Part shown: piece by piece, positions 1 to 10,171 of the stretch
Position numbering within the stretch: the stretch's first letter is position 1
How the letters are laid out: each line of letters starts with the position of its first letter
Assembly (NCBI GenBank): GCA_900473045.1
Contig: UCKS01000043.1
Span: forward strand, 1 to 62,729
Source of the DNA: Hyphomicrobiales bacterium
Lineage (GTDB): Bacteria > Pseudomonadota > Alphaproteobacteria > Rhizobiales > Rhizobiaceae
Direction: 5' to 3'
DNA length: 62,729 nt
The notes under the pieces: model-generated
The model's database searches: none
Seen by the model: the letters and a program-made list of their open reading frames with translations, nothing else
Told to the model about the DNA's origin: nothing
Made by a program: the position numbers and the translations under genes

Positions 1-407
1 TCGGCCTGCTCGCGCTGTTCCGTGCGGTCCCGCAAGATCTTGATGAACCCCACGACGGCCTCGTTTTCGTCTCTGAGCGCCATCATTTCGCCGGAAGCCC
101 AGAAGCAAGTCCCATCCTTGCGCAGGTGCCACCGCTCATCGTTTCCGCGACCTTCGTCAAGTGCTGCGGTCATTTCGCGTTGAGGAACGCCATTTGCCCG
201 GTCTTCCTCGGTAAAGAAAGCCGTCGCGGGCATCCCGATCATCTCTTCGGCGCTCCACCCCAAGATCCGGAAAGCGCCTTCGTTCCAACTCGTGACCAAG
301 CCGTCGAGGTCAAGAGAGATGATCGCATAGTCGATCGCACTCTGGACGATAGCTTCAAGGAACCGCTCACGCGAGGAGGGTCGGCGTAGCGCTTCTGACT
401 CGTTCAT
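1..407 (-). CDS. PAS-domain sensor protein, N-terminal part (runs off window)
   Basis: Reading down from the ATG at 405-407, the minus strand stays open for 135 codons to the window edge, so only the N-terminus is present. The translation shows one PAS domain: a DYAIISLDLDG start, the WNEGAFRILGW core and a PAC-type end near GFIKILRDRTEQ. This fold senses ligands or redox state. The PAC ending followed by a Glu/Gln-rich stretch suggests a coiled-coil linker into a histidine kinase or GGDEF output, but the output domain lies outside the window. No membrane segment precedes the PAS domain, so it is probably cytoplasmic. It is separated by about 135 bp from the DUF983 gene on the same strand. 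Confidence 0.8.
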   Translation of the reverse strand, partial: MNESEALRRPSSRERFLEAIVQSAIDYAIISLDLDGLVTSWNEGAFRILGWSAEEMIGMPATAFFTEEDRANGVPQREMTAALDEGRGNDERWHLRKDGTCFWASGEMMALRDENEAVVGFIKILRDRTEQREQA

Positions 408-543
408 GACTGCCCACTTCCAAAAAACGGTATGGATTTCGTTTAAGGTTTTGTAAGCGTGGAAGCAAGAAGGTCGCAAAATGGCGACGAGCGGTGCTGG
501 CCTTGCATATTTAAGGACAGGGACCCAATTCGTATTTAAAGAC

Positions 544-957
544 TCAGTCGGGGTCTCCGTCATGCGCAGCAGGGGCATGCCAGTCGCGGTCGATCGTGCC
601 CTGTTCGGCCTTATGAAAATACTGCGAGCACACCAGCCAACCCTTTAAGGGCCGAAGTAGGATCAACGATCCGGCTAACGTCAGTGGCACGGTTATGAGG
701 AGGTGCATCCAAAGTCGCGGCTCGTAGGTGAACTGTAGCCAGAGCGCGAAAGCAAGAGCGGGAACCGCGACGATGCTCATCGCAAAAAAGGCCGGCCCGT
801 CAGCAGGGTCAGCGAAACCGTAGTCCAATCCGCACACTTCGCATCTGGGAGCGAGCTTCAACAGGCCGTCGAACAAGTGGCCGCGCTGGCATCGCGGGCA
901 ACGCCCCTTCATTCCGGTAATCGCGGGCGTCGATGTCGCTTGAAACTCTTCGGCCAT
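544..957 (-). CDS. DUF983 family zinc-ribbon membrane protein
   Basis: A 137-residue protein with an N-terminal zinc ribbon (CPRCQRGHLF followed by CEVCG) and two hydrophobic segments (around AFFAMSIVAVPALAFALWL and LLITVPLTLAGSLILL). This is the usual layout of the DUF983 family, small inner-membrane proteins of unknown function common in alphaproteobacteria. I placed the start at the ATG at 957 because a GGAG sits about 8 bp upstream. A GTG at 1020 would add 21 residues and overlap the preceding gene's stop, but it has no visible ribosome site. It probably lies at the end of the katE transcript. Confidence 0.75.
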   Translation of the reverse strand: MAEEFQATSTPAITGMKGRCPRCQRGHLFDGLLKLAPRCEVCGLDYGFADPADGPAFFAMSIVAVPALAFALWLQFTYEPRLWMHLLITVPLTLAGSLILLRPLKGWLVCSQYFHKAEQGTIDRDWHAPAAHDGDPD

Positions 958-1016
958 TTGGGCACTCCATTGCGGGCAATAGACTTTAAAATCGGTAGTT
1001 TTTTCGCCCCCGTGGG

Positions 1017-1556
1017 TCACGAGCGATATAGCCTCTCACTGCACCAGTGCGGAGAGGCTGCTGGAAGCTCTTCAAGCACCCAATCACCCACCGGGACAGT
1101 GCGAAGGGTCTGTAACAGTTTAGGTGATTCCAGTCCGATGAAGATCAGGTCGGTGTGCTCCCGCATCCCACTTGATACGAGGTCGACCAGGACGGGCCTG
1201 TCCAATCCGACTTGACAAAATTCTGGGATGGATGAGACGCCTATCGAATTATAAAACTTCTTGGCAAGTTCGTCGATCGGCAACGGCGGACCACCATATA
1301 ACCCGATGAAATCGTTTCTCCGGAACATTTTGGCGGCCCGTGGAAGGTCCGCCAGACCAGCAGGTACAACGTCACCGTTACCCATATCGAGCCCGGTTCC
1401 TGAGAACCCCTTGTCTCGATCGAGGTCCTCAAGAAAATAGGACATACCTTTCCTCGCCAACAGCGAGAACTTCCACGTACCGGGAAGTCGGCTTCTGCTT
1501 ACGGCGATTTCGAGAAGCTTCGTCACCGTGTCTCTAAACAGAAGGTCGCAGGTCAT
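1017..1556 (-). CDS. hypothetical protein (179 aa) downstream of katE
   Basis: I do not recognise this protein. It has 179 residues, no signal peptide and no clear membrane segment, and a mixed alpha/beta composition with several Gly/Pro turns (GLYGGPPLPID). The start is supported by an AAGGAG about 7 bp before the ATG at 1556. It starts 52 bp after the katE stop on the same strand and its stop overlaps a possible GTG start of the DUF983 gene, so the three genes may be one transcript. A hairpin in the 52-bp gap (arms 1574-1581 and 1591-1598) has no T-run on the minus strand, so it is unlikely to fully separate them. Confidence 0.6.
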   Translation of the reverse strand: MTCDLLFRDTVTKLLEIAVSRSRLPGTWKFSLLARKGMSYFLEDLDRDKGFSGTGLDMGNGDVVPAGLADLPRAAKMFRRNDFIGLYGGPPLPIDELAKKFYNSIGVSSIPEFCQVGLDRPVLVDLVSSGMREHTDLIFIGLESPKLLQTLRTVPVGDWVLEELPAASPHWCSERLYRS

Positions 1557-1608
1557 GTCGCTCCTTGGCTGCGGGGCGAGGGCGACTGGTCCTCGCCCGG
1601 CTTTTCGC

Positions 1609-3726
1609 TTAGTTTAACTTGACCGATGGCTCACGGCCCCACACCCGCAGTTTTCCAGCCTCAACGAAGAATCCAGCGACAGACTTCTTGTCGCTGAGTT
1701 CGATCGTTCCTTCATCGAGATCACAAGCAATACCAGCCTTTTCGAGGAGCGGCATCGCGTCCGCCACGTAGCCGATATACTTGCAGTGCGTGAACGCGTC
1801 GGCAACAAAGTCCCGCGCGGTAGCTTCCTTGAGTAGGTCTGGGGTGCCTTGGGCGGAAACGACCAGGGTTACCGCGTCGTACAGGACTGAGGGCCCGCCA
1901 TCGATCATCTGATGCGCTTCAACCCAGCTACCATCCGACATCGTCACGCCACCAACCTTTGGGGCGATAATCTCGAACACCGCTTTTTGTTCGGCAAGGC
2001 TCTCAAGGATAGACTTGAAGACCTCCACATCTGCCCCGTCGGTGACCAGGATGCCAAGTTTGCGTCCTTCGAAACGTTTCGGGCCGCGTTCCACTATGCT
2101 CAATGCTGGAGACGGTTCCAAATCCTGACGGGTTGGCATAGCCGCATCCGCAGCCTTCGGCATGGACTTGAATCCGAGGGCATGCGCGACCTTGCTGGCA
2201 AGCGTTTCGTCTATGTTCATCAGGTGCGAAACCATGCGCTCGCGTATTGTTGCTGTCTCAACCTTCGACAACTCGAAAATCAGCGCGGCAGCGATATGAC
2301 GTTGCTCCGGCGGAGTTTGACTGATGAAGAATTGCCGCGCCTGGCTATAATGGTCAGCAAAACTTTCGGGCCTCAGGCGAACCTTGGGACCCTGTTCCTC
2401 GGACGCGAAGTGGCGATAACCTTGGACAGGCGATTCCCTCGGGCCTTCTTCAAACGAATTAGGCTGGTAATTCACACGGCCTACAGGATTGCGCATCGCC
2501 ATATGGCCATCCTGTTGGAAGTTCGCGAAGGGACATTTCGGGGCGTTAATCGGAAGATGGGTGAAGTTCGGGCCGCCAAGACGCTTCAGTTGCGTATCTA
2601 GGTACGAGAAATTGCGGCCTTGGAGAAGTGGGTCGTTGCTGAAGTCGATGCCTGGCGGCACGTTCTGGGTCATGAACGCGACTTGCTCCGTTTCCGCGAA
2701 GAAGTTGTCCGGCATCCTGTCGAGTACCAAACGGCCGATGGGCTGGGGCGGCAGAATTTCCTCGGGGATGATCTTAGTCGGATCGAGCACGTCGAAGTCG
2801 AAGCTATCAGCGAACTCCTGGTCGAAAAGCTGGACCTGCAGTTCCCATTCGGGAAAGTTTCCGGACTGGATTGATTGCCAGAGGTCTCGGCGATGGAAGT
2901 CGGGGTCCGCCCCATTGATCTTGACCGCCTCGTTCCATGCTACAGACTGAAGGCCGAGCTTAGGCTTCCAGTGAAACTTTACGAACGTGGATTCGTCCTT
3001 GGCGTTGACGAACCGGAAGGTATGCACACCGAACCCTTCCATGAACCGGAACGAACGTGGAATGGTCCGGTCCGACATGATCCACATCACCATATGCATG
3101 CTCTCAGGCGTTAAGCTGATGAAGTCCCAGAAGGTGTCATGGGCGGTTTGCGCCTGCGGGAATGCCCGGTCCGGCTCCGGCTTGGCTGCGTGAATGATGT
3201 CCGGGAACTTAATGGCGTCCTGGATGAAGAAGACGGGGATGTTATTGCCAACAAGATCCCAATTGCCTTCCTTGGTATACATCTTGACAGCGAAGCCGCG
3301 CACATCACGAGCCAAGTCAGCTGAGCCCTTGCTCCCGGCGACAGTGGAAAAGCGGACAAACACAGGAGTGCGTTCGCCCGCACGCTGAAACAGATCGGCG
3401 CGGGTGTAGGCTGCTAAGGAATCATAAGTTTCGAAAAAGCCGTGCGCGCCGTATCCGCGCGCGTGGACCACGCGCTCTGGAATACGCTCGTGATCGAAGT
3501 GGAAGATCTTTTCGCGGAAATGGAAGTCGTCAATTAAAGCCGGGCCACGGGCACCGACTTTAAGCGTGTTTTGATCGTCGGCGACAGGTCCGCCCTGAGC
3601 GGTGGTCAGTGTCGGCGCGCCGCCCTCGGCAAACTGGTGGAGTTCCCCACCTTCGCCTCGATGCAGTTTCTGGTCATGGATCGTCGCGATGTTGGCAGGC
3701 GAGGTCGGTGTGGACTTCTTGGCCAT
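1609..3726 (-). CDS. katE: large-subunit (clade II, HPII-type) catalase
   Basis: Haem catalase that converts hydrogen peroxide to water and oxygen in the cytoplasm. At 705 residues it is the long clade II form. The catalytic core carries His88 (in [12 protein letters not shown]), Asn161 (in [10 protein letters not shown]) and the haem-ligand Tyr375 (in RNFSYLDTQ), with the same spacing as His128, Asn201 and Tyr415 of E. coli HPII. Residues from about 560 to the end form the DJ-1/PfpI-like domain ([15 protein letters not shown]) typical of clade II. The next gene upstream is a flavoprotein reductase, so the neighbourhood looks redox-related. A candidate EcfG-type promoter lies 36-60 bp upstream, which would place it under general stress control. 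Confidence 0.95.
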   Translation of the reverse strand: MAKKSTPTSPANIATIHDQKLHRGEGGELHQFAEGGAPTLTTAQGGPVADDQNTLKVGARGPALIDDFHFREKIFHFDHERIPERVVHARGYGAHGFFETYDSLAAYTRADLFQRAGERTPVFVRFSTVAGSKGSADLARDVRGFAVKMYTKEGNWDLVGNNIPVFFIQDAIKFPDIIHAAKPEPDRAFPQAQTAHDTFWDFISLTPESMHMVMWIMSDRTIPRSFRFMEGFGVHTFRFVNAKDESTFVKFHWKPKLGLQSVAWNEAVKINGADPDFHRRDLWQSIQSGNFPEWELQVQLFDQEFADSFDFDVLDPTKIIPEEILPPQPIGRLVLDRMPDNFFAETEQVAFMTQNVPPGIDFSNDPLLQGRNFSYLDTQLKRLGGPNFTHLPINAPKCPFANFQQDGHMAMRNPVGRVNYQPNSFEEGPRESPVQGYRHFASEEQGPKVRLRPESFADHYSQARQFFISQTPPEQRHIAAALIFELSKVETATIRERMVSHLMNIDETLASKVAHALGFKSMPKAADAAMPTRQDLEPSPALSIVERGPKRFEGRKLGILVTDGADVEVFKSILESLAEQKAVFEIIAPKVGGVTMSDGSWVEAHQMIDGGPSVLYDAVTLVVSAQGTPDLLKEATARDFVADAFTHCKYIGYVADAMPLLEKAGIACDLDEGTIELSDKKSVAGFFVEAGKLRVWGREPSVKLN

Positions 3727-3761
3727 AACGGTCTCCGGAGTGATGGAATGGGACGCCCCTC

Positions 3762-3786
3762 AACCTGCTTCTGGGAGATTTGTTCC
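3762..3786 (-). promoter_or_regulatory. candidate EcfG (RpoE2)-type promoter of katE
   Basis: On the minus strand GGAAC (3786-3782) is followed after exactly 16 bases by GGTT (3765-3762), about 35 bp before the katE ATG. Alphaproteobacterial EcfG/RpoE2 promoters have GGAAC, a spacer of 16-17 bases and a CGTT-like -10. Here the first -10 base is G instead of C. Catalases are known members of this general stress regulon in rhizobia, so position and target both fit. The call rests on motif matching only. Confidence 0.55.
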
Positions 3787-3824
3787 TTTGCCGCACGAAA
3801 TCGCCGAAAGATGGAAGTGTGTCA

Positions 3825-4745
3825 TCACCGTAGCAATGCTGCTTGCTCCTCAAGATCATTCCGGATCGCGGTTGCGGCGACACCCGCCTGGCCCATCGCG
3901 TGGCTCATTTGATCGAGCCCGAAAACGACGTCGCCAGCGGCATAGAGCCCTAGGAAAGACGTCCGTTGATGGCGGTCAACGATAACGCAACCATCGTCGG
4001 GGCGCTCTGCTCCAAGAGACGCGGCTAGCTCCGAATGAATATCGGAGCCCAGCGCGGGATAGACCGCGGCGAAAACCATATTGCCAGCAGCTGTCCGGAC
4101 TGCAATCTCATCATCGAAAAGGCCGAGGCATTCGAAAGGCCCGCTGTCGATTTTGATACCGCGTCGCGCGAGCCGAGCCACATTTTGTCCGGTCAGGTCG
4201 TGTCCCATCTCGTGCGAGATCAATGTCACATCCGTGGTGAAGCTTCTCAGAAATACGGACTCGTTAACGCCGCGGTCTCCGGTTCCAACCACTGCAATCC
4301 TTCGGTCAGTAATCTCGTACGCGTCGCAGATCGGACAATATCGCAGGAGACTCCGTGCGACCGCTTCGTCGTGCAAAGCTTCGGGCATTCGCGGACGCCG
4401 GTTGAAAACGCCAGTGGCGAGTAAAACAGTCCGCGAAAGTACGTTTTCCCCAGCGGCCGTACGGGTTGAGAAAAAGCTTTCTTGTTTCTCGATTTGCACC
4501 ACCTGGTTTTTCCGGAGCGTCGCGCCATATTTCTCCGCCTGAGCTCGCATTCGCGTTAAAAGTTCAACGCCGCTAATGCCCTCTGGAAAGCCAGCGCGGT
4601 TGCGTGAGAGGGGAATGGTTGCCGCACGGCCGCAGTCCGCATCGATCACCAACACGTTAAGATGGTAGCGTGCAAGATAAATGGCAGCTGTTAGTCCAGC
4701 GGGACCGCCGCCGATGATTACACAATCAAGAACGGTGTTAATCAT
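3825..4745 (-). CDS. thioredoxin reductase-like FAD/NAD(P)H oxidoreductase
   Basis: A 306-residue two-dinucleotide-domain flavoprotein of the thioredoxin reductase fold. The FAD-binding glycine motif is at about residues 11-17 (IGGGPAG), the NAD(P)H motif at about 154-159 (GTGDRG), and a redox CxxC pair at Cys137 and Cys140 (CPICDAY). The C-terminal FAD signature reads LYAAGDVV. The active site CPIC-D differs from the CATC of classical TrxB, so the partner may not be thioredoxin. It lies next to katE but is a separate unit; its start overlaps the stop of the small gene before it by 8 bp. A role in peroxide or thiol stress is inferred from context. Confidence 0.85.
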   Translation of the reverse strand: MINTVLDCVIIGGGPAGLTAAIYLARYHLNVLVIDADCGRAATIPLSRNRAGFPEGISGVELLTRMRAQAEKYGATLRKNQVVQIEKQESFFSTRTAAGENVLSRTVLLATGVFNRRPRMPEALHDEAVARSLLRYCPICDAYEITDRRIAVVGTGDRGVNESVFLRSFTTDVTLISHEMGHDLTGQNVARLARRGIKIDSGPFECLGLFDDEIAVRTAAGNMVFAAVYPALGSDIHSELAASLGAERPDDGCVIVDRHQRTSFLGLYAAGDVVFGLDQMSHAMGQAGVAATAIRNDLEEQAALLR

Positions 4746-5010
4746 GCGCTGATACGCAGGTAAACATCGTCCCTGCGGACGGCCTTATCCTTGCGATCTC
4801 CGAACCCTTGTCACTCACGCGAAGGTCGACGTCGAACCATCCATGTTGGTTGATGAGATCGAGGAGAGTGATGGCCAATCGCCCGGCGCAAACGGGATTG
4901 GTGCGCAGATCGATCGGTTCCCCATCCTCGCCGGCTAGGCGGATTACCATTTCCCAATACATTGACGAACGAGTATCGATCCGATCTTGGACTGCTCTGC
5001 AGCCGATCAA
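4738..5010 (-). CDS. small hypothetical protein coupled to the flavoprotein gene
   Basis: A reading frame of up to 90 residues whose end overlaps the flavoprotein start by 8 bp, which suggests translational coupling. No family was recognised. The residue pattern (DLRTNPVCAGRLAITLLDLINQ, then alternating charged strands) looks like a genuine globular protein. The start is uncertain: the long form begins at a TTG at 5010 with a GGAGG only 3 bp before it, and an ATG at 4962 would give 74 residues without a clear ribosome site. Confidence 0.45.
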   Translation of the reverse strand: MIGCRAVQDRIDTRSSMYWEMVIRLAGEDGEPIDLRTNPVCAGRLAITLLDLINQHGWFDVDLRVSDKGSEIARIRPSAGTMFTCVSAHD

Positions 5011-6235
5011 AAACCTCCGAAATCGGATCCCACATCATGAACCGCTCTTCGACATGAAGGGATTTCCATCTCTGCATTCGGAAGTGCTCGCAGTGATTGG
5101 CAAGCGTTGTGCTATGACGATGGGATGGACCAAACATCACTCGACATTCACGAGTACCTGGCACGCCGCTCCTCGAAGGGAGAGGAAAATCGGTAGGCTT
5201 TTGACCGAAATCGCAAGTCCCTGCAAGGAGGTGACTTCCGAGGATTCTAAAATTCCCGATCTGATAGCGCGCATGGGCACGGGCAAACGGCGCGACTTCC
5301 TTGTTTATCGTGATCAGGGGAGGTTGGGATTGATGGTGGCAGACGATCTTATCCGGTGGTTCAGGAGTTCAATGGATGACGAACTGGTCGAGATGCGTGC
5401 GACCTTGAAAGAAGTAATCAGCGCCCTGACGCCGTCAGTCCGCGTTGCCTTCGTCAATTCATCCACAACAACTGGAGACGCGAAGCGACTATTCTTCGAC
5501 ACGACCGTGCATTCGAAGGTTAGGCCAACCGCTATCCTCCTAACTTCCGACGGCAGCAATACTGGTGACCCAATCGCAGTTGTGTTCAAACCGGACTTCC
5601 AAGGGTAACGGATCAACGCATTCGCGGTAACGGTGGAATTAAATGGCGATTGAATTGGAGCATCAGTCCACGATCCGGGAGGTCTTTGACATATCGAGAA
5701 TATCAGATGATCCTGGGCGACGTGCCAAATTGAAAATAACGGTGACGCACCGGATGGTGTCGAAGAACCCTAAGGGCAGTGGAGGGGCGACAGTGCGACC
5801 GGTCCGAGCTCCCCAACCAGCGAGTAATATCGACTGGGGGAGGTAAGGCGCAACAGGCTACGCAGTCGTCTGCAATGAAAGTATTAAATCGTAAACTGGT
5901 CGAGTTTTTCTTTGTTATGGCAACAGAATAATATTTGGCATCGTGCTCAGGTAAAATATCTCCCTAAAAAGCTAAGCGCGTAGTAAATCTACGACATCAA
6001 TGCTTTATGATTACTCATAGTATTTCTAAAAATGTGCAATTCTCTATTTTTAGACGATTATATCCGGTTCGGAATGTCTATAATACATTTATATATTCGG
6101 ACTAAAATTTGCTCATGGGACATTTTGAGTGCCTCCCTACACCAAGCCGGCGAAAAAGCCCGGCGGAAACATCGGTCGCGATTTTCTGATTTACGTACAT
6201 CAGATTTTCCTCTAAGGCTCTTTCCCGGAGGAAAC
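5011..6235. other. gene-poor region with weak reading frames, AT-rich second half
   Basis: No recognisable gene was found. A plus-strand frame ends at 5608 and may begin near 5051 or 5114; its last 90 residues look protein-like but match nothing I know. A 67-codon frame at 5643-5846 has only a weak ribosome site. A short frame beginning at the ATG at 5146 stops after about two dozen codons, as a decayed gene would. From 5860 to 6200 the DNA is distinctly AT-rich and non-coding. It separates the stress block from the xylose operon and may be a decayed or transferred segment. Confidence 0.4.
6185..6204. promoter_or_regulatory. inverted repeat before the xylose-operon regulator
   Basis: TCTGAT (6185-6190) and ATCAGA (6199-6204) form perfect 6-bp arms around an 8-bp centre that itself contains TACGTA. 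The repeat ends 31 bp before the regulator ATG, where an autoregulatory operator could lie. It lacks the central CG-flanked symmetry of most LacI operators, so the assignment is tentative. Confidence 0.3.
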
Positions 6236-7306
6236 ATGCGCCCGACAGTTCATGATATTGCCGCTGCGGCAGGGGTCAGCCTTGCAACCGTCGACCGCGT
6301 TTTGAACCAGCGCGCCGGGGTCCGCATCGTTACGCGAGAAAAGGTCGAACAGGCGATCGAGCGCATCGGTTATGTCCGCGACGTCGCGGCCGCCAACCTT
6401 GCCAAGAGCCGCGTCTACCCCTTCATTTTCATTCTGCCCTCCGGCGACAATTCGTTCATGCGCGGATTGGAGGCGCAGGTGCGCGCTGCGATTGGCCGCT
6501 CCTCTGTCGAGCGTACCGACATTTCCGTTGTCACCGTTCCCGCGTTCAACGCCGAAGCCTTGGTTGCTGCGCTGGATGAGGCCCGTGCGGCATCTCCTGC
6601 CGGTGTCGCAGTCGTTGCAATCGATTCCCCCGATGTCGTGGCCGCTGTCGATCGCCTTGCGGCCGCGCGTATCCCTGTCGTGACGCTGGTTTCGGATCTC
6701 GCCGGTTCCGCCCGCGATCATTTCGCCGGCGTCGACAACATTGCTGCGGGCCGCACGGCAGCGAGCCTGATGGGGCGTTTTCTCGGCGGGCGTTCCGGGC
6801 CGGTGGCGGTACTGGCCGGTTCGATGCTGGTGCGCGACCATCGCGAACGGCTCGAGGGCTTCCGGACCGTGATGACGGAAAATTTTGGCGGGCACGCGCT
6901 ATTGCCTGTCATCGAGGGGCAGGACGATCCGGCCTTGGTCGAGAGACTGGTCGGTGAAGCGCTTGCCGCATCGCCGGAAATCGCCGGTATCTATAGTTTG
7001 GGAGCCGGTAATCGCGGCCTGATCGCTGCCTTGAAACGGGGAAAGAATGCGGCTCCGGTCTGTGTCATCGCCCATGAGTTGACGCCGCACACGAGGGCAG
7101 CATTGAACGACGGATTGATCGATGTGGTCCTCAATCAGGACGCAGGGCATGAGGTGCGCAGCGCCATTCGCGTATTGAAAGCCAAGGCAGACGGCGTTGC
7201 CGTCATCGGCGCGCAGGAGCGCATCCGCCTCGACATTTTCCTCAAGGATAACCTGCCGTTCGAGCAGGGCAGTAACCAGGAGCCCGCACAGGGCAAGGCA
7301 GATTAG
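6236..7306 (+). CDS. LacI-family transcriptional regulator of the xylose operon
   Basis: A 356-residue repressor: an N-terminal LacI helix-turn-helix (TVHDIAAAAGVSLATVDRVLN, with Asp replacing the usual Ser before RVLN) and a periplasmic-binding-protein-like sugar domain from about residue 60. The start is the ATG at 6236, 5 bp after a strong GGAGG; the frame is open further upstream but that stretch is AT-rich and does not look coding. It lies 10 bp before xylB in the same direction, so it is probably cotranscribed with the genes it controls and responds to xylose or a derivative. That specificity is inferred from position. Confidence 0.85.
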   Translation: MRPTVHDIAAAAGVSLATVDRVLNQRAGVRIVTREKVEQAIERIGYVRDVAAANLAKSRVYPFIFILPSGDNSFMRGLEAQVRAAIGRSSVERTDISVVTVPAFNAEALVAALDEARAASPAGVAVVAIDSPDVVAAVDRLAAARIPVVTLVSDLAGSARDHFAGVDNIAAGRTAASLMGRFLGGRSGPVAVLAGSMLVRDHRERLEGFRTVMTENFGGHALLPVIEGQDDPALVERLVGEALAASPEIAGIYSLGAGNRGLIAALKRGKNAAPVCVIAHELTPHTRAALNDGLIDVVLNQDAGHEVRSAIRVLKAKADGVAVIGAQERIRLDIFLKDNLPFEQGSNQEPAQGKAD

Positions 7307-7316
7307 GGAGACTACC

Positions 7317-8768
7317 ATGTATCTCGGCATCGACCTCGGCACATCCGGGGTAAAGGCATTGCTGATCGACGGCGGCCAGCGGGTCATCGGTTCCGCATCC
7401 GGCGCTATCGACGTGTCGCGGCCGCATCCGGGCTGGTCGGAACAGGACCCGGCCGATTGGATCCGCGCGACGGAAGAGGCAATCGCCGGATTGAAGGCAG
7501 CCCATCCCAAGGAACTCGCTGCCGTGAAGGGCATCGGGCTCTCTGGTCATATGCACGGCGCGACGCTTCTGGATGACAATGACAAGGTGCTGCGCCCCTG
7601 CATTCTCTGGAACGATACACGCAGCCACAAGCAGGCCTTGGCGCTGGACGCCGATCCACAGTTCCGGGCACTGACCGGCAACATCGTCTTTCCGGGCTTT
7701 ACCGCTCCGAAACTTGCCTGGGTCGCGGAAAACGAACCCGACATTTTCGAAAAGGTTGATTGGGTCCTGCTGCCGAAGGATTATCTGCGTCTGTGGCTGA
7801 CCGGTGAGCACATATCCGAAATGTCGGACTCGGCTGGCACATCCTGGCTCGATACCGGCAAGCGCGCCTGGTCGGAAAGCCTGCTTGATGCGACGGGGCT
7901 CACCGAAAGCCAGATGCCGTCCTTGATCGAAGGCACGGAGCAGGGCGGAACGTTGAAGGCGGACCTCGCGGCCAAGTGGGGTATGGGCGCGGGCGTCATC
8001 GTCGCCGGCGGTGCAGGGGATAATGCGGCTTCGGCCTGCGGTATGGGCACGGTCGGCGAAGGCCATGCTTTCGTATCGCTCGGCACCTCCGGCGTGCTGT
8101 TTGCCGCCAATGCCAGCTATCTGCCCAATCCGGCCAGTGCCGTGCACGCGTTTTGCCACGCGCTGCCCAACACCTGGCACCAGATGGGTGTCATCCTGTC
8201 GGCTACCGATGCGCTCAACTGGCATTCGGAGATCACCGGCAAGAGTGCTGCCGACCTGACAGCTGAACTCGGCGACAGGCTCAACGCGCCGTCCGGGGTG
8301 ACTTTCCTGCCGTACCTCTCCGGCGAACGCACGCCCTATAATGACGCTACCATCCGTGGTGTCTTTGCCGGGCTTGCCCATGAAAGCAGCCGCGTTGTTC
8401 TGACACAGGCCGTGCTTGAAGGTGTGTCCTTCGCGCTTCGCGATAGCCTTGAGGCCCTGCGTGTTGCCGGGACCACGCTTTCGCGCGTCACTGCCATCGG
8501 CGGCGGTTCGCGCTCGCGCTATTGGCTGAAGTCGATCGCGACGGCGCTTAATCTGCCGGTCGATGTGCCTGCTGATGGCGATTTCGGGGCTGCGTTCGGC
8601 GCCGCGCGTCTGGGGCTGGTGGCAGCGACGAAGGCCGATCCGCTCACCGTCTTCACCGCCCCGTCAACAGCTGAAACCATTGAGCCCGACGCAGCTTTGC
8701 ACGGCGCTTATACGGATGCCTACCAGCGCTATCGCCGCCTCTATCCGGCGATCCGGGCTGCCTACTGA
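7317..8768 (+). CDS. xylB: xylulokinase
   Basis: FGGY-family sugar kinase of 483 residues, the normal XylB length. It phosphorylates D-xylulose to xylulose 5-phosphate for the pentose phosphate pathway. The N-terminal phosphate loop ([13 protein letters not shown]), the substrate region ([13 protein letters not shown]) and the C-terminal FGGY-type signature ([19 protein letters not shown]) are all visible. The start is the ATG at 7317 with GGGAGA before it; the frame extends upstream only as an overlap with the regulator gene. xylA follows 37 bp downstream, so the pair converts xylose to xylulose 5-phosphate. Confidence 0.95.
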   Translation: MYLGIDLGTSGVKALLIDGGQRVIGSASGAIDVSRPHPGWSEQDPADWIRATEEAIAGLKAAHPKELAAVKGIGLSGHMHGATLLDDNDKVLRPCILWNDTRSHKQALALDADPQFRALTGNIVFPGFTAPKLAWVAENEPDIFEKVDWVLLPKDYLRLWLTGEHISEMSDSAGTSWLDTGKRAWSESLLDATGLTESQMPSLIEGTEQGGTLKADLAAKWGMGAGVIVAGGAGDNAASACGMGTVGEGHAFVSLGTSGVLFAANASYLPNPASAVHAFCHALPNTWHQMGVILSATDALNWHSEITGKSAADLTAELGDRLNAPSGVTFLPYLSGERTPYNDATIRGVFAGLAHESSRVVLTQAVLEGVSFALRDSLEALRVAGTTLSRVTAIGGGSRSRYWLKSIATALNLPVDVPADGDFGAAFGAARLGLVAATKADPLTVFTAPSTAETIEPDAALHGAYTDAYQRYRRLYPAIRAAY

Positions 8769-8805
8769 TTTGAATCCGCATTTCGAACACCAAGAGGAGA
8801 CACCC

Positions 8806-10113
8806 ATGAGCACAGGTTTTTTCGGCGATATCGCCAAGATCAAGTATGAAGGCCCCGACAGCACCAACCCGCTGGCCTTCCGCCACTACAATCCGGACGA
8901 GATCGTCATGGGCAAGCGCATGGAAGATCACCTGCGCTTTGCGGTTGCCTATTGGCACACCTTCGTCTGGCCGGGCGGCGACCCCTTCGGTGGCCAGACA
9001 TTCGAACGTCCCTGGTTTGAAGACAGCATGCAGGCGGCCAAGCTGAAGGCCGATGTCGCCTTCGAGTTCTTCACGCTGCTGGGAACGCCCTTCTATTGCT
9101 TCCACGACGCTGACGTGCGTCCGGAAGGCAAGAATTTTGCCGAGAACACCAGGAACCTCAACGAGATCGTCGATTATTTCGCCAAAAAGCAGTCCGACAC
9201 CGGCGTCAAGCTGCTCTGGGGCACGGCCAACCTGTTTTCCCATCGCCGCTACATGTCGGGTGCCGCCACCAATCCGGACCCGGACGTCTTTGCCTTTGCT
9301 GCGGCAACGGTAAAAACCTGCTTGGATGCGACGCTGAAGCTTGGCGGTGAGAACTATGTCCTGTGGGGCGGCCGCGAGGGCTATGAGACCCTTCTCAACA
9401 CCAATGTGAAGCAGGAACTCGACCAGCTCGGCCGTTTCGTCAACATGGTCGTCGAGTACAAGCACAAGATCGGCTTTAAGGGCGCCATCCTGATCGAGCC
9501 TAAGCCGCAGGAGCCGACCAAGCACCAGTACGACTATGATGTTGCGACGGTCTACGGCTTCCTCAAGACCTACGGTCTTGAAAACGAGGTCAAGGTCAAT
9601 ATCGAGCAAGGCCATGCGATCCTGGCCGGCCATTCGTTCGAGCACGAACTGGCACTGGCCAATGCGTTCGGCATCTTCGGCTCGATCGACATGAACCGCA
9701 ACGACTACCAGTCCGGCTGGGATACCGACCAGTTCCCCAACAATGTTCCGGAAATGGCGCTGGCCTATTATCAGGTTCTGTCCGGGGGTGGTTTCAAGAC
9801 CGGCGGCACCAATTTCGATTCGAAGCTGCGCCGCCAGTCGATCGATCCGGCTGACCTTTTGATCGGCCATATCGGTGGCATGGATTGCTGCGCCCGGGGT
9901 CTGCGGGCTGCAGCCAAGATGGTCGAGGACAAGGCGCTCTCCGGGCCGCTCGACGCGCGCTACGCCGGTTGGCAATCGGCCGAGGGACAGAAGCGCTTGA
10001 CCAGCATGTCGCTGGAAGAGATCGCGGCCTATGTCGAAAAGACCGACCTCAATCCGCAGCCGAGGTCCGGCAAGCAGGAACTGCTGGAAAACGTCGTTAA
10101 CCGTTACGTCTAA
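8806..10113 (+). CDS. xylA: xylose isomerase
   Basis: Metal-dependent TIM-barrel isomerase of 435 residues (group II length) that interconverts D-xylose and D-xylulose. Visible active-site features are His100 and Asp103 ([10 protein letters not shown]), [25 protein letters not shown] with its metal-ligand Glu, and VNIEQGHA. The ATG at 8806 follows AGAGGAGA at correct spacing. An in-frame extension back to 8563 lies inside xylB and is not credible. A strong terminator follows 34 bp after the stop and closes the regulator-xylB-xylA operon. Confidence 0.97.
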   Translation: MSTGFFGDIAKIKYEGPDSTNPLAFRHYNPDEIVMGKRMEDHLRFAVAYWHTFVWPGGDPFGGQTFERPWFEDSMQAAKLKADVAFEFFTLLGTPFYCFHDADVRPEGKNFAENTRNLNEIVDYFAKKQSDTGVKLLWGTANLFSHRRYMSGAATNPDPDVFAFAAATVKTCLDATLKLGGENYVLWGGREGYETLLNTNVKQELDQLGRFVNMVVEYKHKIGFKGAILIEPKPQEPTKHQYDYDVATVYGFLKTYGLENEVKVNIEQGHAILAGHSFEHELALANAFGIFGSIDMNRNDYQSGWDTDQFPNNVPEMALAYYQVLSGGGFKTGGTNFDSKLRRQSIDPADLLIGHIGGMDCCARGLRAAAKMVEDKALSGPLDARYAGWQSAEGQKRLTSMSLEEIAAYVEKTDLNPQPRSGKQELLENVVNRYV

Positions 10114-10147
10114 GCGGGTTTTGCATAGCAGAGCGACTGTCAATCAA

Positions 10148-10171
10148 GGGGCACCGGTGGTGCCCCTTTTT
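10148..10171 (+). terminator. rho-independent terminator after xylA
   Basis: Perfect 8-bp arms GGGGCACC (10148-10155) and GGTGCCCC (10159-10166) with a 3-base loop, followed by five T. It lies 34 bp after the xylA stop. Confidence 0.85.

Noticed and set aside
5051..5608. Plus-strand frame of up to 186 codons in the gene-poor region
   Set aside because: No recognisable motif and no strong ribosome site. It is described in the region entry, not called a gene.
8653..10143. 496-codon frame on the minus strand opposite xylA
   Set aside because: xylA is unambiguous on the plus strand; the antisense frame is a codon-bias shadow.
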